A stretch of 43,508 nt of DNA, from positions 1 through 43,508 of the forward strand of contig CALIMJ010000045.1 of assembly GCA_938028835.1 (NCBI GenBank), given 5' to 3'. Origin of the DNA: an uncultured bacterium (GTDB taxonomy: Bacteria; Sysuimicrobiota; Sysuimicrobiia; Sysuimicrobiales; Sysuimicrobiaceae). Positions 9,287 through 17,858 of the stretch are shown here, piece after piece. The position numbers and the translations under genes were made by a program. Position 1 is the stretch's first letter, and each line of letters starts with the position of its first letter. The notes below the pieces were generated by a model. It searched no databases. It saw only the letters and a program-made list of their open reading frames with translations, and had not been told where the DNA came from.

Positions 9287-10566
9287 TCGGCGGCATCGCC
9301 AACCCCTTCCGGATCCCAGAGCTGCGGCGCCGGCTGCTGTTCACCGCGGGCATGCTCGCCCTGTTCCGCCTCGGTGCCCACCTGCCCGTGCCCGGGGTCA
9401 ACGTGGAAGCGGTGCGGACCCAGTTCGAGCAGGCGGCCGCGGGCACCGCCTTCGGGTTCCTGAACCTGCTGGTAGGCGGGGCGCTGGAGAACTTCTCGAT
9501 TTTCGCCCTCGGGGTGATCCCGTACATCACCGCCTCCATCATCATGAGCCTGCTGCAGGTGGCCTTTCCCAACCTGAAGAAGATGGCGCAGGAGGAAGGG
9601 GAGGCGGGCCGCAAGCGGATCGGGTGGTACACCCTCTACCTCACCATCCCGCTGGCGGCGCTGCAGGGGTGGGGCCAGACGGGGCTTATCCAGGCGTTCT
9701 CGCAGGGTCGCGCCATCACCGACTTCAGCCCCCTCAACTGGGCCCTGATCCTGTCCACCCTGGTGGCGGGCTCCATGGTGCTCACGTGGATGGGCGGGGT
9801 GATGACCGAACACGGCGTCGGCAACGGGGTGTCCCTGCTCATCTTCGGGGGGATCGTGGCCCGGATCCCTCGTCAGCTGGCGGCCACGGTGGCCCAGGTG
9901 CGGGTGGGCAGCACCTCCGTGGGGTGGCTGCTGGTTGACATCGTGCTGGTGCTGGCCAGCATCGTGGCGGTGATCCTGGTCACCCAAGCCACGCGGCGGA
10001 TCCCGGTCCAGTACGCGAAGCGGGTGGTGGGTCGACGCGTTCTGGGGGGGCAGACCACCCACATCCCCCTGCGCATCGTGCAGGCGGGCGTGATCCCTAT
10101 CATCTTCGCCATCTCCGTGCTGCAGTTCCCCGCCACCCTGGCCTCCTTCGTACGGTGGGAACCCCTGGTGGAGTGGGGGAACCGGCTGCAGCCGGGCCAG
10201 CACCCCCTCGGGACGGTGCTGTACGCGGTCCTCATCGTGGTGTTCACGTACTTCTACACCGCGGTGCAGTTCGACCCCCACGAGATCAGCGAGAACATCA
10301 AGAAGTACGGCGGCTTCATCCCGGGGATCCGACCCGGCCGGCCCACGGGGGAGTTCCTCATGAAGGTCACGGAACGGCTGACCTTCGTGGGTGCCCTGTT
10401 CCTGGCCGTGATCGCCGTCTTCCCCTTGCTGTTCCGTCAGACCGCAGGCCTCACCCTGTACCTGGCGGGCACCTCCCTCCTCATCGTGGTGGGAGTGGCC
10501 CTGGAGACCATGAAGCAGATCGAGGCGTACGTGCTGATGCGCCACTACGAGGGGTTCATGCGGTGA
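9283..10566 (+). CDS. secY: protein translocase channel subunit SecY
   Basis: A 427-residue inner-membrane protein with about ten hydrophobic segments, the pore of the Sec translocon used with SecA (encoded at 30.2 kb). Conserved motifs are IPELRRRLLFTAGMLALFRLGAHLPVPGV, NFSIFALGVIPYITASIIM and the cytoplasmic loop KKYGGFIPGIRPGRPT. Start TTG 9283 overlaps the rplO stop and has SD GGAGGTG five bases upstream. secE and secG are not in the window. Confidence 0.97.
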   Translation: MIGGIANPFRIPELRRRLLFTAGMLALFRLGAHLPVPGVNVEAVRTQFEQAAAGTAFGFLNLLVGGALENFSIFALGVIPYITASIIMSLLQVAFPNLKKMAQEEGEAGRKRIGWYTLYLTIPLAALQGWGQTGLIQAFSQGRAITDFSPLNWALILSTLVAGSMVLTWMGGVMTEHGVGNGVSLLIFGGIVARIPRQLAATVAQVRVGSTSVGWLLVDIVLVLASIVAVILVTQATRRIPVQYAKRVVGRRVLGGQTTHIPLRIVQAGVIPIIFAISVLQFPATLASFVRWEPLVEWGNRLQPGQHPLGTVLYAVLIVVFTYFYTAVQFDPHEISENIKKYGGFIPGIRPGRPTGEFLMKVTERLTFVGALFLAVIAVFPLLFRQTAGLTLYLAGTSLLIVVGVALETMKQIEAYVLMRHYEGFMR

Positions 10567-11219
10567 ACGTGGTGCTCCTGGGCCCCCCGGGGGCGGGCAA
10601 GGGGACGCAGGCCCGCCGCCTGGCGGAGCGGTTCGGCATTCCCCAGATCGCCACCGGCGACATCCTCCGGGAGGCCATGGCGTCCGGCTCCGAGCTGGGC
10701 CGCAGGGCCAAGTCGTACTACGACCGAGGGGACCTGGTGCCCGACGAGATCATGCTGGAGGTGGTGGCTGAACGCCTGCGCCAGCCCGACGCCGCCAGGG
10801 GGTTCGTCCTGGACGGGTTCCCTCGCACCGTGCCGCAGGCGGAGGGTCTGGACCGCCTCCTGGACGGTATGGGCCGCAGCCTCCAGGCGGTGTTGCTGTT
10901 TGAGGTTCCCCGGGACGCCCTGGTGCGGAGGCTCTCCGGCCGCTGGGTGTGCCGGGCCAGCGGGCACGTGTTCCACGAGCTTTACAGCCCACCGCAGGTC
11001 CCGGGCCGATGCGACCACGACGGCAGCGAGCTCGTCCAGCGCGAGGACGACCGGCCCGAGACCGTGGAGCGGCGGCTGGAGGTGTACGCGCGGCAGACCG
11101 CGCCGCTGGTGGAATACTACCGTGCGCGGGGCCTGTTGCACACCGTGGACGCTTCCGCGGACCCCGAGGAGGTGGGTCGGCGCGTGGAGGCAGCCCTGCG
11201 ACAGGCGGGTGTGCTGTAG
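10563..11219 (+). CDS. adk: adenylate kinase
   Basis: A 218-residue enzyme interconverting ATP + AMP and 2 ADP. Walker A GPPGAGKGT is at residues 7-15 and the AMP-binding segment ATGDILREA follows. The LID resembles the zinc-type long form, but of the usual four ligands C130, C150 and D153 remain while position 133 is Ser, so zinc binding may be lost or altered. Start GTG 10563 overlaps the secY stop (GTGA). The secY-adk-map order is standard for Bacillota and related groups. Confidence 0.96.
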   Translation: MNVVLLGPPGAGKGTQARRLAERFGIPQIATGDILREAMASGSELGRRAKSYYDRGDLVPDEIMLEVVAERLRQPDAARGFVLDGFPRTVPQAEGLDRLLDGMGRSLQAVLLFEVPRDALVRRLSGRWVCRASGHVFHELYSPPQVPGRCDHDGSELVQREDDRPETVERRLEVYARQTAPLVEYYRARGLLHTVDASADPEEVGRRVEAALRQAGVL

Positions 11220-11221
11220 TC

Positions 11222-12001
11222 ATGGCGGTGGCGGGGGTCTTCGTCAAGAGCCCCAGGGAGCTGGAGCGCATGCGCCGCGCGGGCCGCGTGGCGGCCCTGG
11301 CCCTGCGGGAGGTGGGCCGGGCTGTGCGCCCAGGCACCACCACGGGGGCGCTGGACCGGGTGGCCTACCGGGCCATCCGGTCCCTGGGAGGGTCCCCCTC
11401 CTTCTTGGGGTACCGGGGATTCCCCGCCAGCGCGTGTATTTCCGTCAACGACGAGATCGTGCACGGGATCCCCGGACGGCGGGTGCTGAAAGAAGGGGAC
11501 CTGGTGAAGGTGGATCTGGGTGCCCTGGTGGACGGCTACCACGGGGACGTGGCGGCCACCTTCCCGGTGGGACCGGTCCCCCCGCGGGTGCGGCGGCTGC
11601 TGCAGATCACCGAGGAGGCCTTGTTTCGGGGCATCGAGGCGGTGCGTCCGGGGGCCCGGCTGGGGGACGTGGGCTACGCGGTGCAGTCCTTCGTGGAGTC
11701 CCACGGCTACTCCGTGGTCCGGCAGTTCGCCGGCCACGGGGTCGGGCGGTCCCTGCACGAGGACCCGCAGGTGCCCAACTTCGGGAAACCCGGCAAGGGG
11801 ATGGTCCTGCGGCCGGGCATGGTGATCGCGGTGGAGCCCATGGTGAACGAGGGGACCTGGCGGGCGGTGGTGGACGGGGACGGTTGGACCGTGCGCACCG
11901 CGGACGGCCGGCTTTCCGCCCACTTCGAGCACACGGTGGCGGTGACCGAGGACGGTTACGAGATCCTCACCCTGTTGGACGACGGGGAGAATCCCTGGTA
12001 A
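11222..12001 (+). CDS. map: methionine aminopeptidase, type I
   Basis: A 259-residue metalloprotease that removes the N-terminal Met from nascent proteins. Metal ligands are visible in [15 protein letters not shown] (two Asp), [12 protein letters not shown] (His), AVEPMV (Glu) and [10 protein letters not shown] (Glu). ATG 11222 is 2 bp after the adk stop; a frame open upstream is a shadow within adk. No N-terminal zinc-finger extension. A promoter for the next genes lies over its last codons. Confidence 0.96.
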   Translation: MAVAGVFVKSPRELERMRRAGRVAALALREVGRAVRPGTTTGALDRVAYRAIRSLGGSPSFLGYRGFPASACISVNDEIVHGIPGRRVLKEGDLVKVDLGALVDGYHGDVAATFPVGPVPPRVRRLLQITEEALFRGIEAVRPGARLGDVGYAVQSFVESHGYSVVRQFAGHGVGRSLHEDPQVPNFGKPGKGMVLRPGMVIAVEPMVNEGTWRAVVDGDGWTVRTADGRLSAHFEHTVAVTEDGYEILTLLDDGENPW

Positions 12002-12004
12002 CAT
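11975..12004 (+). promoter_or_regulatory. candidate sigma-70-type promoter for infA-rpmJ-rpsM...
   Basis: TTGGAC at 11975-11980 and TAACAT at 11999-12004 are separated by 18 bases. They are followed by ATAAAACTT, the most AT-rich patch in this part of the operon. It overlaps the 3' end of map and lies about 30 bases before infA. It would allow infA, rpmJ, rpsM, rpsK, rpsD, rpoA and rplQ to be transcribed apart from the upstream S10-spc genes. Confidence 0.55.
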
Positions 12005-12035
12005 AAAACTTCGTGCGGCCCGGGGTCGGGAGGCC

Positions 12036-12260
12036 ATGACGGCGAAGAAGGAAGAAGCCATCGAGGTGGAGGGCACCGTGGTGGAGGTGCTGCCCAACGG
12101 CATGTTCCGGGTGGAGCTGCCGAGCGGGCACCGGGTGCTAGCCCACATCTCGGGGAAGATGCGGATCCACTTCATCCGGATCTCCCCGGGGGACCGGGTC
12201 AAGGTGGAGCTGTCGCCGTACGACCCCAGCCGGGGCCGCATCACGTACCGCTACCGGTGA
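12036..12260 (+). CDS. infA: translation initiation factor IF-1
   Basis: A 74-residue OB-fold protein that blocks the A site during initiation. [28 protein letters not shown] and [27 protein letters not shown] are near-universal IF-1 sequence. ATG 12036 with SD GGGAGG. It follows map by 34 bp, a gap containing a candidate promoter; no KOW-domain gene lies between map and infA as in some Bacillota. Confidence 0.98.
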   Translation: MTAKKEEAIEVEGTVVEVLPNGMFRVELPSGHRVLAHISGKMRIHFIRISPGDRVKVELSPYDPSRGRITYRYR

Positions 12261-12273
12261 GAGGTGAGGGAGG

Positions 12274-12387
12274 ATGAAGGTTCGGGCCTCGGTGCGCAGG
12301 ATGTGCGAGAAGTGCAAGATCATCCGCCGGCACGGCCGGGTGCGGGTGATCTGCGAGAACCCTAAGCACAAGCAGAAGCAGGGCTAG
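12274..12387 (+). CDS. rpmJ: 50S ribosomal protein L36, zinc form
   Basis: A 37-residue protein ([15 protein letters not shown] to NPKHKQKQG). Zinc ligands are C-x2-C at CEKC plus a later Cys and His (VICENPKH), the C+ form. ATG 12274 has SD GTGAGGGAGG. It is short but unmistakable, in its standard place between infA and rpsM. Confidence 0.97.
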   Translation: MKVRASVRRMCEKCKIIRRHGRVRVICENPKHKQKQG

Positions 12388-12397
12388 GGAGGCGAGC

Positions 12398-12781
12398 ATG
12401 GCGCGGATCGCCGGTGTCGACCTGCCCCGGGACAAGCGGGTGGACGTGGCCCTGACCTACATCTACGGGATCGGGTGGTCCCGCGCGTACGAGATCCTCC
12501 TGCGGGCCGGGGTGAAGCCCGAGACGCGGGTCCGCAACCTCACGGAGGACGAGGTGGCGCGGCTGCGGGAGGTGGTGGAGCGGCACTACAAGGTGGAGGG
12601 GGACCTCCGGCGGGAAGTGGCCATGAACATCCGCCGCCTGGTGGAGATCGGCTGCTACCGGGGGATCCGCCACAAGCGGGGCCTGCCGGTGCGGGGCCAG
12701 CGGACCCGCACCAACGCCCGCACCCGCAAGGGACCGCGGAAGACCGTGGGGATCAAGAAGCGGGCCGTGGCCAAGAAGTAG
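12398..12781 (+). CDS. rpsM: 30S ribosomal protein S13
   Basis: A 127-residue S13 protein at the top of the 30S head, contacting tRNA and L5. [22 protein letters not shown] and the basic tail [24 protein letters not shown] are diagnostic. ATG with SD AGGGAGG, 10 bp after rpmJ. Confidence 0.98.
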   Translation: MARIAGVDLPRDKRVDVALTYIYGIGWSRAYEILLRAGVKPETRVRNLTEDEVARLREVVERHYKVEGDLRREVAMNIRRLVEIGCYRGIRHKRGLPVRGQRTRTNARTRKGPRKTVGIKKRAVAKK

Positions 12782-12793
12782 GAGGGCGGAGGG

Positions 12794-13180
12794 ATGGCAA
12801 AGAAAGGCCGGACGCGCCGGCGCGAGCGTAAGAACGTGCCCCTGGGGCACGCGCACATCCAGTCTACCTTCAACAACACCATCGTGACCATTACCGACCC
12901 GCAGGGGAACGTGCTGGCGTGGGCCAGTGCGGGCACCCAGGGGTTCAAGGGTTCCCGTAAAGGGACCCCCTTCGCCGCGGGCCTGGCGGCCGAGGCGGCG
13001 GCCAAGAAGGCGATGGACCACGGGGTCCGGCAGGTGGAGGTGTATGTGAAGGGTCCCGGCCCCGGGCGGGAGGCCGCCATCCGGTCCCTGCAGGCCGCGG
13101 GCCTGGACATCAGCCTGATCAAGGACGTGACGCCGGTGCCCCACAACGGCTGCCGGCCGCCGAAGCGGCGTCGGGTCTGA
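12794..13180 (+). CDS. rpsK: 30S ribosomal protein S11
   Basis: A 128-residue S11 protein on the platform beside the E site. [30 protein letters not shown] and the end [18 protein letters not shown] are conserved. ATG with SD GGAGGGCGGAGGG. It is followed by a 98-bp gap with two hairpins before rpsD, the largest gap inside the ribosomal cluster. Confidence 0.98.
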   Translation: MAKKGRTRRRERKNVPLGHAHIQSTFNNTIVTITDPQGNVLAWASAGTQGFKGSRKGTPFAAGLAAEAAAKKAMDHGVRQVEVYVKGPGPGREAAIRSLQAAGLDISLIKDVTPVPHNGCRPPKRRRV

Positions 13181-13203
13181 TCCGAGGGGTCCAGGACAGC
13201 GAC

Positions 13204-13250
13204 ACCCCGCAGTCCGGCTGAGAGGCGGGGTCCCGGGCGAGGGGCCCGGG
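13204..13250 (+). other. two tandem hairpins in the rpsK-rpsD gap
   Basis: The first stem is ACCCCGC (13204-13210) with GCGGGGT (13225-13231), 14-base loop. The second stem is CCCGGGC (13232-13238) with GCCCGGG (13244-13250), 5-base loop, stacked directly on the first. No T-run follows, so a simple intrinsic terminator is unlikely. S4 represses alpha-operon translation through a structured mRNA in E. coli; whether this element is analogous is inference. Confidence 0.55.
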
Positions 13251-13278
13251 CGTCTGCCGGAACGGAGGGAAGGGATTC

Positions 13279-13902
13279 ATGGGACGATACCACGACGCGG
13301 TGTGCCGGCTCTGCCGCCGCGAGGGCCTAAAGCTGTTCCTGAAGGGCGAGAAGTGCTACACGGATAAGTGCCCGGTGGTGAAGCGGCCGAAGCCGCCGGG
13401 GATGCACCTCCCCACCCGGCGGAAGCCCTCGGAGTACGCCATCCGGCTGCGGGAAAAGCAGAAGCTGCGCCGGATCTATGGGGTCCACGAGGCGCAGTTC
13501 CGGCGGTACTTCCAGGAAGCTGCCCGGTTCAAAGGGGTCACGGGCACCCGCCTGTTGCAGCTGCTGGAGTCCCGGCTGGACAACGTGGTATACCGGCTGG
13601 GCTTGGCCTCTTCCCGGAAGGAGGCCCGGCAGCTGGTGGTGCACGGACACGTGGCGGTGGACGGGCGGAAGGTCACCATCCCCTCCTACCTGGTGCGGCC
13701 CGGGCAGGTGGTGGGCCTTACGCCGCGGGGCCAGGGGAACCCCCGCATCCGCCTGCTGGTGGAGTCCGGGGGGCGGCAGCCGCCCCCGTGGCTGGAGTTC
13801 GACCCGCAGCGCCTGGAGGGCCGGGTGCTGAGCCTACCGGACCGGCAGGCCATCGACGTGCCGGTCCAGGAGCAGCTGGTGGTGGAGTTCTACTCGAGGT
13901 AG
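13279..13902 (+). CDS. rpsD: 30S ribosomal protein S4, zinc-binding form
   Basis: A 207-residue primary 16S rRNA binder and, in well-studied bacteria, the autoregulator of its operon. Four Cys at residues 9, 12, 26 and 31 (CRLCRREG...KCYTDKC) form the zinc site of the C+ type known from Thermus. The S4 domain follows ([27 protein letters not shown]). ATG with SD ACGGAGGGAAGGG. It lies after the paired hairpins. Confidence 0.97.
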   Translation: MGRYHDAVCRLCRREGLKLFLKGEKCYTDKCPVVKRPKPPGMHLPTRRKPSEYAIRLREKQKLRRIYGVHEAQFRRYFQEAARFKGVTGTRLLQLLESRLDNVVYRLGLASSRKEARQLVVHGHVAVDGRKVTIPSYLVRPGQVVGLTPRGQGNPRIRLLVESGGRQPPPWLEFDPQRLEGRVLSLPDRQAIDVPVQEQLVVEFYSR

Positions 13903-13934
13903 CGTTCGGCAGGTGGACGGGGAGGTTGAAGGGG

Positions 13935-14888
13935 ATGAGCATCTTCAGTCTGTGGGAACTCACCAAGCCCAAGGTGGAGTACGCGGAGCTGTCCGACACG
14001 TACGCCCGACTGGTCGTGGAGCCCCTGGAGCGGGGCTTCGGGGTGACCGTGGGCAACGCCCTGCGCCGGGTGCTGCTCTCCTCCATCACCGGGGCGGCGG
14101 TCACGTCGGTGAAGATCGAGGGCGTGCTGCACGAGTTCAGCACCGTCCCCGGGGTGGTGGAGGACGTGACGCAGATCCTCCTGAACCTGAAGGAGCTGAC
14201 CCTGCGGCTACACACGGACAAGCCGAAGCTGCTCCGGCTGGAGGCGAAGGGGAAGCGGGAAGTCACCGCCGCAGACATCCAGCCAGACCCGGAGGTGGAG
14301 ATCCTCAACCCCGACCTGGTGATCGCCACCCTGGACCGGAAGGACGCGCGGCTGGCCATGGAGATCGTGGTGGAGCGGGGCAAGGGGTACGTGCCCGCGG
14401 AGAAGCACCGGAAGAGCGAGCACGTGATCGGGGTGATCCCCGTCGACTCCATCTTCTCCCCCGTGCAGAAGGTCAACTACGCCGTGGAGGACACCCGCGT
14501 GGGGGCGGGGGCGGAGCTGGAGCGGCTGGTCCTGGAGGTGTGGACCAACGGGGTGGTCCGGCCCGACGAGGCCATCGCGGAGGCGAGCCGGCTGCTCATC
14601 GACCACTTCCGGCTGGTGGGCGGGATCACCGAGGGGGAGGCGGCCTCCGCAGGCCCCGCGGATCCCGAGATGGCGCGTCTGCTCCAGACCCCCATCGAGG
14701 AGCTGGAGCTGTCCGTCCGGCCCTACAACTGCCTGAAGCGGGCGGGAATCCACACCATCGGAGACCTGGTGCAGCGGACGGAGGAGGAGATCGCCAACGT
14801 CAAGAACTTCGGCCGCAAGTCTCTGGAAGAGGTCACGGAGAAGCTGGCCGCCCTGGGCCTTTCCCTGCGGAAGGCCAGCTCTTCCTGA
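13935..14888 (+). CDS. rpoA: RNA polymerase alpha subunit
   Basis: A 317-residue subunit that nucleates polymerase assembly (N-terminal domain about 1-230, with RGFGVTVGNALRRVLLSSI) and contacts UP elements and activators through the C-terminal domain (about 250-317, SVRPYNCLKRAGIHTIGDL and NFGRKSLEEV). The frame is open upstream, but ATG 13935 with SD GGGGAGGTTGAAGGGG gives the normal start. 32 bp after rpsD. Confidence 0.98.
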   Translation: MSIFSLWELTKPKVEYAELSDTYARLVVEPLERGFGVTVGNALRRVLLSSITGAAVTSVKIEGVLHEFSTVPGVVEDVTQILLNLKELTLRLHTDKPKLLRLEAKGKREVTAADIQPDPEVEILNPDLVIATLDRKDARLAMEIVVERGKGYVPAEKHRKSEHVIGVIPVDSIFSPVQKVNYAVEDTRVGAGAELERLVLEVWTNGVVRPDEAIAEASRLLIDHFRLVGGITEGEAASAGPADPEMARLLQTPIEELELSVRPYNCLKRAGIHTIGDLVQRTEEEIANVKNFGRKSLEEVTEKLAALGLSLRKASSS

Positions 14889-14906
14889 CGCGGGGGACGG
14901 GACGCT

Positions 14907-15263
14907 ATGGGAACCGGGGTGAAGACGCGGAAGCTGGGAAGGGACACGGGCGAGCGCCGGGCGCTGTTCCGGGACCTAGTGACCGCCCTGATCCGGTACG
15001 AGCGCATCCACACCACGGAGGCCAAGGCCAAGGAGGCCAAGAAGGTGGCCGACAAGCTCATCGCCCTGGCCCAGGAGGGGACCCTGCACGCCCGGCGGCA
15101 GGCAGCGCGCTTGGTACAGGACAAGGAGGCGCTGCGCAAGCTGTTCGGGACCATCGCTCCCCGTTACCCCCGCGGGCGGGGCGGGTACACACGGATCGTG
15201 AAGGACGCCCCGCGGCGCGGGGATGCGGCGCCCATGGCCTACCTGGAGCTGGTGAAGGACTGA
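14907..15263 (+). CDS. rplQ: 50S ribosomal protein L17
   Basis: A 118-residue L17 protein at the tunnel exit. [36 protein letters not shown] is the family core, and it ends in the typical [11 protein letters not shown] 14907 has only a weak SD (GGGGGACGGGACG). It closes the alpha operon. No T-rich terminator is visible in the 55 bp before ecfA1, so ecfA1 may be co-transcribed. Confidence 0.96.
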   Translation: MGTGVKTRKLGRDTGERRALFRDLVTALIRYERIHTTEAKAKEAKKVADKLIALAQEGTLHARRQAARLVQDKEALRKLFGTIAPRYPRGRGGYTRIVKDAPRRGDAAPMAYLELVKD

Positions 15264-15318
15264 CCGTCGCGGTATGAAGCGCGCGAGTGGCGTGGTCTAG
15301 GTAACCCCCGGGGAAGGT

Positions 15319-16179
15319 GTGTCGGAACCCGTCCCCCTCATCGAAGTCTTCCATCTCACGCACGTCTACCATGCGGGCACCCCGCAGGAGGTCCGGGCCG
15401 TTCACGACGTGTCCCTGACCGTCCACCGGGCAGAGTTCCTGGCCCTCGTGGGCGGTAACGGCTCCGGGAAGTCCACTCTCGCCAAGCACCTCAACGCCCT
15501 GCTCCTGCCCACCGAGGGTCGCGTGGTGGTGGACGGGCTGGACACCCGCGACCCCCAGGCTCTGTGGGAGATCCGGCGCAAAGTCGGGATGGTCTTCCAG
15601 AACCCGGACAACCAGATCGTGGCCACCGTGGTGGAGGAGGACGTGGCTTTCGGCCCGGAGAACCTGGGCCTTCCCCCGGAGGAGATCGCGCAGCGGGTGG
15701 AGGAAGCCCTGCGGGCGGTGGGGATGCTGGAGCACCGGCGGCGCGAGCCCCACCTGCTCTCCGGCGGGCAGAAGCAGCGGGTGGCCATCGCCGGGGTGCT
15801 AGCCATGCGTCCCCAGTGCATCGTGCTGGACGAGGCCACCACCATGCTGGATCCCGAAGGCCGCCGGGAGGTGCTGCGGACGGCCCACCGGTTGCGGGAA
15901 CGCGAGGGGATCGCGGTGGTGCACATCACCCACAACATGGAGGAAGCGGCGCAGGCAGACCGGGTGGTGGTGCTCCACGAGGGCCGCGTGGCCCTGGAGG
16001 GGACGCCCCGGGAGGTGTTCCGGGACGTCCGGCGGTTGCGGCGCCTGCGGCTGGACCTGCCCGAGGTGGCGGAGCTCAGCGGGTGCCTGAGACGGCGCGG
16101 GATCCCGGTGGAGGGCCAGCCCCTGGACCCCGGGGAGCTGGCCGCCCAGCTGCTGCGCTGGTGCGGGGTAGTGGTGTGA
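15319..16179 (+). CDS. ecfA1: ECF transporter ATPase subunit A1
   Basis: A 286-residue ABC ATPase of the energy-coupling-factor module that powers vitamin and metal uptake by separate S subunits. Walker A GGNGSGKST is at residues 45-53, Q-loop near 94, signature LSGGQKQR near 147-154 and Walker B CIVLDEAT near 167-174. GTG start with SD GGGGAAGG. In Bacillota this gene group regularly follows rplQ. No S subunit is in the window. Confidence 0.93.
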   Translation: MSEPVPLIEVFHLTHVYHAGTPQEVRAVHDVSLTVHRAEFLALVGGNGSGKSTLAKHLNALLLPTEGRVVVDGLDTRDPQALWEIRRKVGMVFQNPDNQIVATVVEEDVAFGPENLGLPPEEIAQRVEEALRAVGMLEHRRREPHLLSGGQKQRVAIAGVLAMRPQCIVLDEATTMLDPEGRREVLRTAHRLREREGIAVVHITHNMEEAAQADRVVVLHEGRVALEGTPREVFRDVRRLRRLRLDLPEVAELSGCLRRRGIPVEGQPLDPGELAAQLLRWCGVVV

Positions 16180-17063
16180 GCGACCCCGTGGTGGTCTGCG
16201 AGGGCCTCACGCACGTGTACCTCCGGGGAACGCCCTTCGAGTCGGTAGCCCTCCGCGGCGTGGACCTGGTGGTCCGCAGGGGCGAGTGCCTGGGGCTGGT
16301 GGGGCCCACCGGATCCGGCAAGAGCACCCTGGTGCAGCACTTCAACGGGCTGCTGCGGCCCACGGAAGGCCGGGTCTGGGTGGACGGGGTGGAGATCCGT
16401 CCCGGGACCGCGCTGGTGCGGGAGGTCCGCCGGAAGGTGGGGCTGCTGTTCCAGTACCCCGAGCACCAGCTCTTTGAGGCGACGGTGTTCGACGACGTGG
16501 CCTTCGGGCCCCGTAACCTGGGCCTGGACCCGGAGGAGGTGCAGGAGCGGGTCCGCGAGTCCCTGCAGTGGGTGGGGCTGGACCCGGACCGCTTCGGCCC
16601 GCGTTCCCCCTTTTCCCTTTCGGGCGGCGAGATGCGGCGGGTGGCGATTGCGGGGGTGCTGGCCATGCGGCCGCAGGTCCTGGTGCTGGACGAGCCCACC
16701 GCGGGCCTGGACCCGGAGGGGCGGCGCGAGATTCTCAGCCGGGTTCGGGAGCTGCACCGCAAGGCGCGGCTCACGGTGGTGCTCATCTCCCACAGCATGG
16801 ACGACGTGGCGCGACTGTGCCAGCGGGTGGTGGTGCTGCACCGGGGCCAGGTGTTCCTGGACGCGCCCGTGCGGGAGGCGTTCGCGCAGGCGGACCGCCT
16901 GCGCAGCATCGGGCTGGACGTGCCCCGCGCCACCGACGTGCTGCTGCGGCTGAAGGCTGCGGGTCTGCCCGTGCGGTGCGACCGCCTCACCGTGGAGGAG
17001 GTGTGCGAGGAGATCGTGCGGGTGCTGCAGGGGAACCAGCGGTGGAGCTCCTCCGAAGCCTGA
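16176..17063 (+). CDS. ecfA2: ECF transporter ATPase subunit A2
   Basis: A 295-residue ABC ATPase, partner of EcfA1. Walker A GPTGSGKST is at residues 43-51, signature LSGGEMRR near 148-155 and Walker B VLVLDEPT near 168-175. GTG 16176 overlaps the ecfA1 stop (GTGA). The frame is open far upstream in the ecfA1 region, but the family start is clear (SDPVVVCEGLTHVY). The two ATPases form a heterodimer that binds EcfT coupling helices. Confidence 0.93.
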   Translation: MSDPVVVCEGLTHVYLRGTPFESVALRGVDLVVRRGECLGLVGPTGSGKSTLVQHFNGLLRPTEGRVWVDGVEIRPGTALVREVRRKVGLLFQYPEHQLFEATVFDDVAFGPRNLGLDPEEVQERVRESLQWVGLDPDRFGPRSPFSLSGGEMRRVAIAGVLAMRPQVLVLDEPTAGLDPEGRREILSRVRELHRKARLTVVLISHSMDDVARLCQRVVVLHRGQVFLDAPVREAFAQADRLRSIGLDVPRATDVLLRLKAAGLPVRCDRLTVEEVCEEIVRVLQGNQRWSSSEA

Positions 17064-17854
17064 CCATCGGCCAGTACGTCCCGCGGGCCTCCCCGGTGCA
17101 CCGGCTGGATCCGCGGACGAAGATCCTGGCGACCACCGTCCTGGTGGTGGTGGTGTTCCTGGTGAGGGACTTCCGGGGGCTCGGGGTGTTCGCGGCCTTC
17201 CTGGCCGCTGCCGTGGCCCTGTCGCAGGTGCCCGCGGGGTTCGCGCTGCGCGGCCTGCGGCCCATCTGGTTCCTCCTCCTGCTCACCCTGGTCCTGCAGG
17301 TGTTCTTCGGCGGGAGTTCGGGCGGGACGGTGCTGTGGAGGTTGGGGCCCTTCGCGGCGACCCGGGAGGGCTTGGTCCAGGGGCTGTTCGTCACCGCCCG
17401 CCTAGTGCTGCTCGTGGTCTCCACCTCCTTGCTGACCTTCACCACCTCCCCGGTGGAGCTGGCGGACGGGATGGAGCGGCTGCTGAACCCGTTCCGGCGG
17501 CTGGGCGTGCCGGCCCACGAGCTGGCCATGATGATGACCATCGCCCTCCGGTTCATCCCCACCCTGGTGGAGGAGACGGAGAAGATCATGAAGGCGCAGA
17601 TGGCCCGCGGTGCGGACCTGGACACCGGCGGACCCCTGCGGCGGGCCCGGGCTCTCGTCCCCATCCTGGTGCCGCTGTTCGTCAGCGCCTTCCGCCGGGC
17701 GGACGAGCTGGCGGTGGCCATGGAGGCCCGGGGCTACCGGGGCGGCGAGGGGCGGACCCGGATGAAGCAGCTGCGCTACCGCGCGCAGGACCTTTGGGCC
17801 GGGCTGGTGGTCCTGGGCGCCAGCGCGCTCGTGCTGTGGTCCGGGCGGATCTAG
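17042..17854 (+). CDS. ecfT: ECF transporter transmembrane subunit EcfT
   Basis: A 270-residue membrane protein with about five hydrophobic helices. The two conserved Ala-Arg-Gly coupling motifs that contact the ATPases are present at residues 188-190 (MARG) and 229-231 (EARG). GTG 17042 lies 22 bases inside the 3' end of ecfA2, with SD-like GCAGGGGA. It follows the ATPases as in the common ecfA1-A2-T arrangement. Confidence 0.93.
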   Translation: MELLRSLTIGQYVPRASPVHRLDPRTKILATTVLVVVVFLVRDFRGLGVFAAFLAAAVALSQVPAGFALRGLRPIWFLLLLTLVLQVFFGGSSGGTVLWRLGPFAATREGLVQGLFVTARLVLLVVSTSLLTFTTSPVELADGMERLLNPFRRLGVPAHELAMMMTIALRFIPTLVEETEKIMKAQMARGADLDTGGPLRRARALVPILVPLFVSAFRRADELAVAMEARGYRGGEGRTRMKQLRYRAQDLWAGLVVLGASALVLWSGRI

Positions 17855-17858
17855 CGCT

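Noticed and set aside
15264-15318. Terminator between rplQ and ecfA1
   Set aside because: No stable stem with a T-run could be found.
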